Of a DNA stretch of 64,000 bases, positions 12,401 to 21,507 are shown one piece after another. Origin of the DNA: Phorcus lineatus (lineage: Eukaryota > Mollusca > Gastropoda > Trochida > Trochidae). Under the pieces are notes generated by a model. It ran no database searches. It worked only from the letters and a program-made list of their open reading frames with translations, and had not been told where the DNA came from. Within the stretch, counting starts at the first letter, position 1; each line of letters begins with the position of its first letter. The stretch spans positions 12,773,940 through 12,837,939 of the forward strand of contig OV121097.1 in the NCBI GenBank assembly GCA_921293015.1, in the 5' to 3' direction. The position numbers and the translations under genes are program-made.

Positions 12401-15400
12401 TGACTCCCGCAGAACTCGCTGCAAGACTGCAGTAGCTCTTGACTCCAACAACCCAACCTACGATGACAAATTCTCATTGTAAGTGCTCTCCTCTCTGCTG
12501 ACTTTATATACCAGGTTAAATCTCCAACCCAAATATCGAAATGAGAATTTTATTGAGATGGAAAGTGAAGATAAACAAACTAATGTTTTATTATTCCTAG
12601 ATATCCTCAAGAGTAAACAGACATTAGTTGAATGTAAATATTGCAGAAACAACTCCAGAACATCAAACCTATTTCATAAATCTGACGTCTGACTTTCCAA
12701 AATATGTCTGCCCAATGTTTGATGAGCTACAGTTATTGCATCCTCCTCTTCCCATTGTAAGCAATTGTCTCTAATTGATAAACTATTGAGATCCAATTGT
12801 TCTCCATTGTCTCGTTATTGTCTCCTGTCTCCGCACTTGATCCCAAATCAGACCCTACTTTCTGTATGTGAGAACTTAGTACTAAATTTATCAAATTTGA
12901 TATTTAAAAAATGCAATTTTCATGTAATGTTTTTTAACAAAAATTTAAAAAATATTTTTTTTTTGCAGTGAACTTCTTGAAGAAGACCAGAACAAACGTC
13001 TCCTTATCTCGCTCTGGCACAAAGACCAAAACAGCAGGTAAGAATTTATCTTGATTAAATTTCTAAAATCAGTTATTTATTTCAACTGTAAAAAGCAATA
13101 TCCAAGTCTCTGTGATTACAGTAATTCAGTTCCAAGTAGCAAAAGCTCTGATCTCATTGTTAGCCAATCGGTAGTGTTGTAACAACACCATCACTCACCG
13201 TTAGCCAATCAGCCATGTTGTGACAACAAGTAGTGAGTAGCAGTAGACAGACAGAGTGAACTAAGCCAGGACCCAGACACTTAGAACTTCAAAGCAGTTC
13301 ACTCTCTGAGGAGACTCAAACAAAAGAACAATATTGGTCATCTAATTGATTGGCCCATTAGAAGGAGGTATATTAGACCAGGGCCCATTCCTTCACCATT
13401 ACATCTTCAACTATCATAGCATCAACATGGGTCCAGTGTGCACTTCCACCCCTACCAAAGTGTCCTTTAAACATACACACTCCAAAGTTCAGAATTGTAA
13501 ACATGAACCTGTTGTTTCCAGCCTCAATGAATTCCTCGGATGCATGTCCTTCGGAGTGAAACATCTCGTCAACCCCAACAAAGAAGTCAATGGCTGGTAC
13601 TACCTCCTGACCGAAGAAGTTGGCCGCAAGAAGCATCTTCAAGTCTCCTCTAGGCCAAAGACATCTACAGCTGTGCTCAAACCAAAGAACAGTGAGTTTC
13701 AGAATTCAGAAGAATTTTAAGACATAGTTCAAACATAGCTTATTCTTCTAATAATTTTTATCTTGATTTGAAATCTTTTTCAACTAAGTAATGAACAGTA
13801 ACTCACAAAAATAACTTTTTACAATAACTTTTTATGTTTATTCTAACTATTTCTTTTCTTCCCCCAGACTACCAGAACATCCCACAAATCAACAAAGATA
13901 TTGTTGGACTCGAGCCCATCACTGTGACCATGTACAGAGGCAAGAATGGCTACGGATTCTCTGTCATCGACTCCTTCCCAGTCAAAGTTGGCCGTGTTGA
14001 TGGAGCTTCACCAGCCGAGATGGGAGGCCTCAAGCAAGGAGACTGCATCATCAAGGTCAACGGCCAGAATGTCTCGAGATCTACCTGTGTCAGTGTGGCC
14101 AAGCTTGTCAAGTAAGTCACTCCCATCAGTTTTTCATAAGCCAATATCCCCAAATCTCATAAACCATAACTATGAAACCTCAAATATTAAATACTTCTCA
14201 CCAAACTTTTAAAGATATTTAAAAATTATCATCAATAACAGTGTATTATATGATCCTCTTCTCCTTACAGAAAGAGCAACGACAAGCTTGTCCTGGATGT
14301 CCAGCGGCAGAAGGAGGTGTCAATCGAGTCCTTCGAGAAGTCACCCTGGAAACCAAAGGCCCCAATCTATGAGTCCATCCACAACATCTCCAGTGATGAC
14401 CATGACTCAACTGATGCTGACATCGAAGAGAGCAAGGCTGACCAGTGCATCTCTGTTGACCACGCTTTCATGGAAGAACTTGATGATGACTTCATCGCTA
14501 CCAGCACCCCTCTACCTCTTCTCCTTGGTGGCCGTAGTGTAAGTATCCTGACATTCACGATAATTTTAAGTAATTAACAATAGTTTAGAAATTTAAATTC
14601 AGGTATAATTTCCTAGTAATGATTCTAGATATGTCAAGATCTAAAGTATATTTTCATCTTCGTTCACTAGAAACCAAATTCTTACAGACATGCTTCTTTT
14701 TTGCAGACTGCTTACTCTGGTCTTGGTGAGCGACGCAAGCAGGAAGCTGTCCACCGCCTGATGAGTCTTGAGCTTGACTTCATCGACTTCATGCACGCAG
14801 GCATGCAGCGCTACTCCCGCCCCCTTCGTCACTGCATCCTGTCTGCCCAACAACACAAGGCTGTCTTCCAGAACATTGAAAAGGTTAGCGGGCTTGACAT
14901 GCTCTGAACTTGACCAAACATGACCAGCTTAATGTCCATCAATATTACGTCATCAGTAGTTTCATAATGAGTAAATCTGTATTTCATTTCAACATAATGA
15001 GTAATTTCAAGCTTAACTGTCCATCTCAATGTAATTGCCTGTAATATGCTCCTTTAATGAATAAATGATTGGATCTAAATAGCAGCGTTACTTATTTGTT
15101 CTCTCTTTTCCACAGCTTGTGACCATCTCTGAGTACCACATCAAGCAGATGCAAGATAACCAGCCCTCAGCCTACTCCGACACAGATGATGACTCTCAGA
15201 CCTCTGAATCATCCTCCCCCTTCCACACATCCATCGGTCTCATCTACCAGTCCAAGGTCCACATGCTCTGCCAAGCCTATGAGATCTACGCTTGCGGACT
15301 CTCAGAAGCTAACACTGTCCTCTCAGACCTCAAGAGGAATGAAGACTTCATCCGTTTCGTCAAGGTATTCACATCTTTCATTCAAGTCAATCTAGCTTCC

Positions 15401-16540
15401 ATTCATACTATTTATTATTTTATAATACCAGTCAAATATGTTCTGAATCTAATTCTTTAAAAAATTGGTTTGTGTCAATTTTCAAGTTTCTCATTATTGT
15501 CCTCTCTTTCTTCAGAACCCCCAGCTAGTCCATGGTCAACCCAGCATCTCAGCCTTCCTATACCGGCCCATCCAGCACGTGAAGGAGATGTACCAGGTTC
15601 TCCAGGACATTTTCGGCAACACCCGCAGCGACTCCATCGACCACGGAACCCTCACACAAGTCATCGATGGCATGCAGGCTTGCGTCAACAACATCACCAA
15701 CTGCTCCAGTGCACGAGTCCAGAGCTGGTCCTCAATCGGTTCCTCCCTGAAGAGCAAGTCGGGTTCCATCGACAGCATGAAGTCAGGTTCCTCCACCTCT
15801 TCTTCCTCAAACTCATCCAGGAAGAAGAGCACCGCCTCCTCCATCCCTAGTTCCTGCTCAATGAACACCCTCCGTTCATCTGTAGACTCGGAGGTCATGA
15901 GGATCCAGGACCGACTCCTTTTCTCCAAGAACGTTCCCGTCTTCCAGCTTTGTCAGGAGGAACGTCACCTCATCTACCAAGGCAACGCCTTCAAGTGGGT
16001 CGGCCGCCAGTGGACCAAGATTCACCTCCTTATGTTCTCTGATGTCCTCATCCAGGTGGAAGAAGATGCCAACTACCTCAGGGTCATCGATGAGCCTCTC
16101 TACCTTCGGGATGTCTGCGGTCTTGATGCTCAGAGAAAACAATGTAAGTTCCAGTTCCTGTGCTTCAACATCTCAAAACATTAAATTTTAATATCATCAT
16201 TCAAAAGTTATTTCATTTAATATTTTATAAGTATTTTTCAACCTTGAAATTTTACAGAATTGTAATGAAATTGTATGAAATCCTGAATAATATTCCAATA
16301 CTCATGATCTTCTTCTTTCTTCCAGCAAATGAATTCATCCTCCACACTTGCCCAAAGTCTCCATGCACAGGGATCCCAATCCAACAGAAAATCATCCTCT
16401 GCGCTCCATCCACTGAAGAGAAATGTGTGTGGAAGTCCCTCATCGAACAGAGAGTCCATTCCGTGGGTGGATCTCTCCACACCTTCAGCAGCAGCAGCCG
16501 CATGGACGACATGTCCACCCGATCGAGCATCATCATCTAA
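6355..16540 (+). CDS. C2-PDZ-DH-PH protein (RGS3-like N-terminal half joined to a RhoGEF module), three alternative starts
   Basis: This is the gene-level entry. Common coding exons: 11711-11761, 11994-12052, 12384-12478, 12969-13037, 13522-13691, 13868-14111, 14271-14538, 14707-14883, 15116-15364, 15516-16143, 16326-16540. All junctions are GT-AG and keep frame. Alternative starts are 6355-6428 plus 6580-6788 (835 aa), 8290-8320 (751 aa) and 11478-11538 (761 aa). In the 761-aa form: C2 about 21-165, PDZ about 180-262, acidic/Ser linker to about 340, DH about 340-543, Ser-rich linker 544-606, PH about 615-745. The C2 phrase LGCMSFGVKHL and the following GWYYLL closely recall mammalian RGS3, but the RGS box is replaced by DH-PH, which in known families loads GTP on Rho GTPases at membranes. 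The likely role is a scaffolded RhoGEF. GTPase specificity cannot be read. No symbol is assigned because I cannot name a one-to-one orthologue. Confidence 0.88.
6580..6788 (+). CDS. Second exon of the long isoform (basic, low-complexity N-terminal extension)
   Basis: The exon codes for about 70 residues in frame with exon 1A and continues to the common exon at 11711 through donor CAAG|GTAATT. It has basic clusters (MKRR, YKKLKL, HKRSHK) and acidic/Ser stretches (LLSDDSDQE), with no recognised fold. The basic patches could be nuclear-localisation or lipid-contact motifs, which is inference. The acceptor TTTCTTTACTAG is strong. Only the isoform from promoter A contains this segment, making it 74-84 residues longer than the other two. 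Confidence 0.6.
6789..8130 (+). other. Intron of the long isoform and upstream region of promoter B
   Basis: No supported coding sequence. It contains several ACAGGTA/TACCTGT elements (for example 7866-7878, 7882-7889, and near 7810, 8050 and 8111). A very short ATG-to-donor unit at 7492-7507 (MVRFE, phase 1) could in principle be a further first exon, but it has no visible TATA box. Confidence 0.5.
8131..8289 (+). promoter_or_regulatory. Promoter B (tandem CCAAT plus TATA) and leader
   Basis: Two CCAAT boxes (8135-8139 and 8143-8147) are followed by TATATATA at 8165-8172, then an initiator-like TCATTCT about 25-30 bp further on, and a leader of roughly 90 nt ending CAATCATGG at the ATG (8290). 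Order and spacing fit a focused RNA polymerase II core promoter. This is strong positional evidence for an internal start within the long isoform's first large intron. Confidence 0.7.
8290..8320 (+). CDS. Alternative first coding exon B
   Basis: The exon encodes MVYFYEETME plus the first base of a Gly codon, ending at AAG|GTAAGC, a near-consensus donor. Splicing to the acceptor at 11710/11711 gives Gly-Gln-Leu-Lys, the start of the C2 domain. The exon is only 31 nt, so it is invisible to ORF finders. It is supported by the strong CCAAT/TATA promoter just upstream and by a phase identical to exons 2A and 1C. The 751-residue product would have the shortest N-terminus. Confidence 0.65.
8625..9015. 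repeat. Intronic tandem repeat, about 122-bp period, three copies
   Basis: The block TGACAGCTACTT(G/A)TTTGTA recurs at 8681, 8802 and 8924 (spacings 121 and 122). Each copy is followed by CACTCTAAA- or TACTCTAAA-type sequence and by GGACACAATGC(T/C)TAA near 8745, 8868 and 8988. It lies between promoters B and C. TGACAG matches the core of MEIS/TGIF-type homeodomain sites (family knowledge), so a regulatory role is possible but unproven. Confidence 0.75.
9016..11204. other. Intron between alternative first exons B and C
   Basis: No coding exon is supported. It contains a TTCC-rich microsatellite (9553-9580), a CpG-containing patch at 9725-9840 with an inverted CCAAT (GATTGG), a (TG)n run near 10530, and very AT-rich DNA at 10700-11100. 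ACAGGTA-type elements occur near 9052-9092. The open frame on the - strand at 9610-9822 shows no known domain. Confidence 0.5.
11205..11477 (+). promoter_or_regulatory. Promoter C with CCAAT and TATA boxes, and leader
   Basis: An inverted CCAAT (ATTGG, 11332-11336) and a TATA-like TTATAAG (11363-11369) precede an initiator-like TCTGACATT near 11388-11396. The leader includes (CT)n at about 11425-11439 and ends at the ATG (11478). Upstream at 11209-11221 lies TTAATTACAGGTA, with more ACAGGTA/TACCTG elements at about 11220-11325. The geometry parallels promoter B. Confidence 0.7.
11478..11538 (+). CDS. Alternative first coding exon C
   Basis: The exon encodes MVWSPDQETDNVQSNAVILK plus one base of Gly and ends AAAG|GTATTT. 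It splices after a 172-bp intron to the common exon at 11711 in phase 1. Like exon B it begins Met-Val and carries an acidic, unstructured N-terminus with no recognised motif. It gives the 761-residue isoform used for domain numbering. It is the start nearest the common exons and may be the major isoform, which is inference. Confidence 0.7.
11711..13691 (+). CDS. Common exons 1-5: C2 domain
   Basis: Exons 11711-11761, 11994-12052, 12384-12478, 12969-13037 and 13522-13691 encode a C2 beta-sandwich of about 145 residues. Landmarks in order: GLLTVHVIQARNL, CDSYVKMSL, a basic RRTRCKT strand, NPTYDDKF, KRLLISLWHKD, and LGCMSFGVKHL then GWYYLL. C2 domains bind phospholipids or proteins. Here only scattered Asp residues occupy the calcium-loop positions, so calcium binding looks weak or absent (inference). 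The stretch from CMSFGV to GRKKHL is very close to mammalian RGS3 as I recall it. The second exon's acceptor lies in a duplicated segment (see the repeat at 11855-12003). Confidence 0.88.
11855..12003 (+). repeat. Tandem duplication of an intron end, including the 3' splice site
   Basis: Two copies of a 76-bp unit start with CAAGTACAAA at 11855 and 11931. Each holds the polypyrimidine tract and TTTTTACAG|TCATT. The downstream acceptor (exon from 11994) gives the good C2 frame. Use of the upstream one (11924) would add 70 nt, shift frame and meet a TGA at 12037-12039. Confidence 0.85.
13868..14538 (+). CDS. Common exons 6-7: PDZ domain and acidic linker
   Basis: Exons 13868-14111 and 14271-14538. 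The PDZ domain starts at about ITVTMYRGKNGYGFSV. GYGF is the carboxylate-binding loop in the usual GLGF position, followed by VDGASPAEMGGLKQGD, IIKVNGQNV and a closing KLVLDVQRQ strand. PDZ domains bind C-terminal peptides of membrane receptors and channels. The first residue of helix B is not assigned, so the ligand class is not called. The second exon continues into about 75 residues rich in Ser and Asp/Glu (HNISSDDHDSTDADIEES) with many potential phosphorylation sites, presumably disordered. The C2-PDZ order and spacing match RGS3. Confidence 0.9.
14707..15701 (+). CDS. Common exons 8-10 (part): DH (RhoGEF) domain
   Basis: Exons 14707-14883, 15116-15364 and the start of 15516-16143. CR1-like helix: RRKQEAVHRLMSLELDFIDF, with the conserved Glu of the family's E-x-x-(Y/F) pattern. 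CR2 region: PLRHCILSAQQHKAVFQNIEK. CR3-like helix: FLYRPIQHVKEMYQVLQDI, matching the family pattern with R/K-P-x-Q-R. DH domains catalyse GDP release from Rho-family GTPases. An acidic Ser/Asp insertion (SDTDDDSQTSESSS) interrupts the helical bundle between CR2 and CR3 and could be a regulatory phosphorylated loop. Length is about 200 residues, normal for the family. Whether it is active and on which GTPase cannot be read from sequence. Confidence 0.85.
15702..16540 (+). CDS. Common exons 10 (part)-11: Ser-rich linker, PH domain and C-terminus
   Basis: After the DH domain come about 63 Ser-rich residues with scattered Lys/Arg. From about 15891 the PH domain begins: IQDRLLFSKN, then LIYQGNAFKW, RQWTKIHLLMFSDVLI, and, across the junction 16143/16326, NEFIL and a final helix with the invariant-type Trp (EKCVWKSLIEQRV). 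In Dbl-family proteins the PH follows the DH directly and tunes exchange and membrane contact. The roughly 70-residue Ser spacer between them is longer than usual. The protein ends SSIII, which fits a class II (hydrophobic-x-hydrophobic) PDZ ligand, so self- or partner-binding is possible (inference). Stop TAA at 16538-16540. Confidence 0.86.
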
Positions 16541-16945
16541 ACATTTGTGTCCACAGACTGATGTGAATGATAGGCAGGACTTGCTCGCCTTCCAAAGACT
16601 TGTTTGGATGTTATAGTGCTCTTGTGACAAACGTGGGGATCACTCAAACTACTCATACAGACTTATGTGTGATTCAAGTGCAATCTTGTACAGTGTATTG
16701 TATATAGCTTGTGTACAGATATTGTGAATATGCAACAATTCCTCGACATACATCGACACGACATGCATCTCATCAACACTCCGACTTTCTCTCGTCTGTC
16801 CCTGTTGCGATTCAATGCCTCAAAGTGCTATATTATAGAATCATCTCCACCTTGTCCTCTATTTGTACATAGTCCTACGTGCTCATATTATCTATCATTC
16901 GTATTTATGTCTGTAGTGTCACAATAAATGCAAAATCGAACTTAC
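16541..16945 (+). other. 3' untranslated region and polyadenylation signal
   Basis: About 380 nt follow the stop codon, ending with AATAAA at 16923-16928. Cleavage is expected about 15-25 nt later, near 16945. There is no competing open frame with domain content. Confidence 0.75.
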
Positions 16946-17799
16946 ATCTTATCTCTGTTGTATTTATCTTGTTGGGTGCTGGAAATACGAATGGAAATTT
17001 CTTTTTTTTTATTTTCCATTGGAATGGAAACTAATGTTGCCGAGTTTATTTCTTAGCCCGAGCGTCATTTTCAATATTATTTATACAATCTTATCTTGGA
17101 CCTGGTTATGAGTGGATCATGCTTTTCATTGCAAATTCTTTGTTTCCCATTGCAATATAGGGAATGGGAGACAAAGTTTACTACCAACCTAATATTTTAT
17201 GAATATGCAAAGATTTGCCTGTAAATCAGCATCTCAAGTTACAGTTGGGCTCCATGAAACTTAATTGTTAAAGGAATCTCAAACCTTATATCAACAACAA
17301 TGACTCATTTTGAAGTTCTTGAAAAAGCAATAAACAATGTCAAGACATAGTAACTTTGCATCATGTCAAAGCCTTTCAACTCTGGTTACATATAACTCAT
17401 AAATCTGTTTATATTTGACACAGGGGAAAGTTTATTTAGACTTACCCATAGACAAAATAGTCATTACTGCATTAACAGGGGAACATGGTTGTTGTTATGA
17501 ATTTTTCCAACTTTATTTTGTTATACTTGCTCCACTAATGTCTGCTCAACCTTTCACGATAATTTGTAAAAAGTATTCATAAAGAAAACATAAACATTTT
17601 TTACTTAAATTTTCTAAATATTAAGGTAGTTTCTAAAATCTAACAGCAAGACGTTGTGGTCATTTTGTATCTGATGCTGATATTTTTCTTGTTTTGAACA
17701 AGTTTGAAATAGCATAGAACATTTCAACCTTTCATGAAAGAAGCAGTTTGAAGTTATTTAAAGGAGGTTAAGTTACGTTCACAGTCATCAGCATGGACA

Positions 17800-18260
17800 G
17801 TCATAACGAAAAAAAATATTCTCATCAACAATTTTTTTTTTATCAAAAGCCAGAGAAAATTATCACATTTAACCAGTTATCCATTCTCTCCCAACAGAGG
17901 TAGCTCCTTTGGATGAGAATGCCAGTTATCCAGCTCTACATCCAAAATGAACAATTCTAAAGAAATAAGGAATTTCTTTTATCGATGTTGAATTTTTCAT
18001 CAAGCATTGTTGTCTTAGCCCTTTCATGGATACCCGGACTGACAGCAAAAATAACAATTCTAAAGAAATAAGGAATACATAAATTATCGATGTTTAATTT
18101 CTCATAAACAAGTTTTATTGATCAAACCTCCTAACTTTTTTTCAAAAAGAGCGCCTAGACATTTTCACACATCCGACTGGAAGGCGAAATACTTGTAAAG
18201 AAGTAAAGAAAATAAAAATAATCGATGTTTAATTTTTCATCAACAATTTGTTGGGTTAAA
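17800..18260. repeat. Degenerate tandem repeat with ATCGATGTT blocks
   Basis: The block ACAATTCTAAAGAAATAAGG occurs at about 17951 and 18055, with a weaker version near 18197. Each is followed by (T)TATCGATGTTxAATTT(T/C)TCATCA near 17980, 18085 and 18220. Spacing is about 105-135 bp. ATCGAT resembles ONECUT-family sites, but repetition alone explains the pattern. Confidence 0.6.
17882..17921. mobile_element. 40-bp miniature inverted-repeat element with 9-bp target duplication
   Basis: The unit begins CATTCTCTCCCAACAGAGG and ends GAGAATG. It is flanked on both sides by CCAGTTATC (17873-17881 and 17922-17930). Its left end closely matches the terminal repeat of the 451-bp element at 49554-50004. 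It looks like an extreme deletion derivative of that family. Confidence 0.65.
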
Positions 18261-19235
18261 ACGCTCTAAATTTGCATGAGTGGCGCCACAGCGTTCACAC
18301 ATAGAACCCTAGACGGTTAAAAAGGCTAGCGCCAAAGGCAACATTTTAGTATAATGAATTGTCGATCGCTCGGTAACTGCTCCAATTAACAAGTTCTTGG
18401 TTGGGATACTGTTTGTAACAACATCGATGATTGGCGAACAAATCTATCAAAGGAAAGGATTAGTAGCGATAATCGATATAGACTTCAGGGATTAAGTGTT
18501 GTGAAAACTGTGGCGAAGTTTTTATATTTGAACCTTGGGTTTTTGGAATGACTCCATGCAGTTTAAAGTTAGAGGTCGAATGATAGAAGAAAACATTGTA
18601 TTAATCTATGTATCAATTTCTTGAAAGAATGAAGTTTTCTTACATTTGCTTTCAAAAAAGGGCAGTTTGGATTAAATACTTTATCTACAATCTCTTAACT
18701 AAATGTTCAACATATGCCAAAATTTCGTTTATGGCATATTTTGAAAAAACATTGCAGATAGACCCACAACACAACAAATTCTAATACATTTTTACTTTCA
18801 CATTTGAAGAAAACTCATAAATCAAATTAACCCTTAACCAAACGAATTGGAATCTGGAATTTCTATTTTTTAGAAAAACTTCCTTTAACTCAAAATTAAC
18901 ATTAAATTGGACTAAGTAATTGGTATTTGCATTTCTAGTCGGTGCTTCAAAGCAATCTGTTAGATGTTTCCTTATAATAATCTACTGTTCCAATTTAGTT
19001 CATCCATACCTACCAGACACTCTAATCAGTTAACCACTCGCCTGTGTCGCCAGACTGAAAACAGTCACTGTATACTGCACTGTAAAAGTACCGGCGATTA
19101 AGCAAATTCTTTTAACATCACTTTTACTGTAGGATCACCTAAACGTGATCAGACCCTGGAGATTTCTTAAACAATTTTAAATAGTATAAATCTTATAAGG
19201 AAAACCGTTTTGGAATTAAAAATGTCCATATCGTC

Positions 19236-19329
19236 CAATCTCATTGAAATAAGATCTAAATTGTTGCTCTTTGTTACTCTAATATGCGTAACCTAGATCA
19301 GCAATGTTGATCTATTTTCGATGAGATTG
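19236..19329. mobile_element. 94-bp foldback element, copy 1
   Basis: The ends are inverted repeats: CAATCTCATTGAAATAAGAT on the left against CAATCTCATCGAAAATAGAT read from the right. The copy at 38005-38098 has the same length and similar ends. No coding capacity. It is probably a small non-autonomous DNA element. Confidence 0.65.
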
Positions 19330-21475
19330 CAAATCGCCCGTCTTTTACCATGCATATGTATTTTTATTGAAACCAAACATTAAATATAGCATTCTATACT
19401 TCTATCAATTGTTATTTTATGCACAATGGCAGTGTACGCATGAATTGATAAGATATCTACACTATTCTCTTTTAAAAAACGCATACTTTTTACTACCTTT
19501 TGTCGGACAGTGAAGCAAACAGAAATTCTAAAGTCTTTTGTTTTCCAGAAAGTCTTAATTTCTTATATAATTATTCAATAGAAAGAAAGAGCAACCTCTT
19601 TGTCGTGAATGGGTTTGAGGTTTCCAACTATATGTATCATAAAAAGAAGAAGAAAGAAGAAGAAAAAATATTAAGTAGAAAAATGGAGAAATATTTTATA
19701 ATTTCAATACCTGAAAATAATTCATACGGAGGTTTAAAACGCTTCAAACAATTCGAAACAATGTCTCGAAAACAACGAAACCATAGCCAGACTTTTAGTC
19801 CAGCATAATAAGATAATACTATCTTTACTGATTAAATGGATATTAAGAATAAGGCGCTTTTAGTACTATTAAAGAAGAGGCCAAAAACTTTAACTTTTGG
19901 GATATGTTGAAATTATTTATATTTCTCTCCTTAAAATCAGCGGTTGATTGAGGTAGTTAATCTAGTATATATTTCATTTCTTGATTTATTGATATCTCTC
20001 TCTGTAAAAAAAAAACCAGGTAGTATATTTCTCTTTCACTAACTAGAAAACTTGCTCTTTATAGAATTTATCCTTTATAAATTTTATTTATATTCTAAAA
20101 ACATTATGTCATTGTCATCATTTTTGTTAAGTTTCAATATAAGACAGTACACATGAGGCAACCTGATATTTTTTTCCATTCACTTAATAATGCACAATAA
20201 ATGAACCACCAGACTGCATAATTGTTTTTATTTTCAATGAGCATCAACAAACATATTGAAGCTGTCCGTCTTCGAAGAAAATATTCAAAGGAACAACACA
20301 AGTCACAACACAAGTCACAACACAAAGTCACACCTTATCAGACACTGAAATCAATCGCCAACTGAAGATGTCGCCCTGGCAGACAATCCAAAGCTTACCT
20401 GTAGATAATGAACATTATGGTTAAAACAGCTAATTGATTGAGATACAAATATATCGATTGACTTCGAAAAGATAAAAGGGCACAGATTAGTGGTTATAAT
20501 CTTTGTCTTACTAGAGGATTAAATGTTCCAAAACGGATTTAAAGTAAAACGACGATGGGTACCATTTTGTGTTTTCTAACATGAGCTTGCTTAAAATCTT
20601 TGTCAGCACTGCAATCTGGTAAGGGGTCGTACTTTATTATAACGACTGTAATCTTGGCTAAAACCTTTCAGTCTGACTATGGGCCATTCTTTGTAGAAAT
20701 ATTTCAACGACTATAATCTTGAATAAACCCTTTCAAACGCAAAAAATGGATCGTTTGTACGGGTCATTTGATTTCTAGCTATAAGCTTGGCTTTTTACAA
20801 TATTAAGTTATTGTTCCTAGGATAATGCGTTTATCAGGTTCTACAAAATAGTTTTATTTCCATACTGAGAAGCCACAGGCCCATAGTACATAGTTATACA
20901 TTCACAGGCAGTAACACATTCTTTCTAAACCAAAACGCATTTTGTATATAAATGGACAAATTTTCTTAATGAGATTTACTTAAAGAGATATAAACTTTTT
21001 GAAATCAGGGTGCTTATAAAAATATTTCTTTATGTACATAATTCTTAAAGAATTGTATGCTGGGCAAACACAAAAAAAAATTATATTCATCCTCGACTTT
21101 ATTTAGATCACACATTTGACAGATTCTGTTTTCTCTTAAGATTCCTTTTTAGGATTATAAGACACCGATGGAATGCGTGAAAGTGTTATTGTAAGGTATA
21201 TGTCAGTGCTATACCATTTTTGCTATATATTTGGGTTGAAATATCCTTAGTAGGGTATTATTGCTACAATTGACATCACTATCAGCAATATGAAGAAAAA
21301 AACATATTTATTTTTGTGTCACATGCTAATTTTTGTTTTCATGACATTTTTTATACAATATCACATAGCATCCGGCCATTTGGCCTACGAGACATATTAA
21401 AACATTTGCATCTAAACTGTTAAAATGTATACATATTAAAAAATTACACTACACTTGCGTCACCCACACCCAAGA

Positions 21476-21507
21476 CCCCCCCCCCCCCCCCCCCCCCCGC
21501 CCCCCCC
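21476..21507. repeat. Poly-C tract (31 of 32 C)
   Basis: A run of C with a single G at 21499. The opposite strand could form G-quadruplexes. Length is likely to be unreliable in an assembly. Confidence 0.95.

Noticed and set aside
15536-15928. 130-codon - strand frame opposite the DH-PH exon
   Set aside because: Antisense shadow of a well-supported coding exon.
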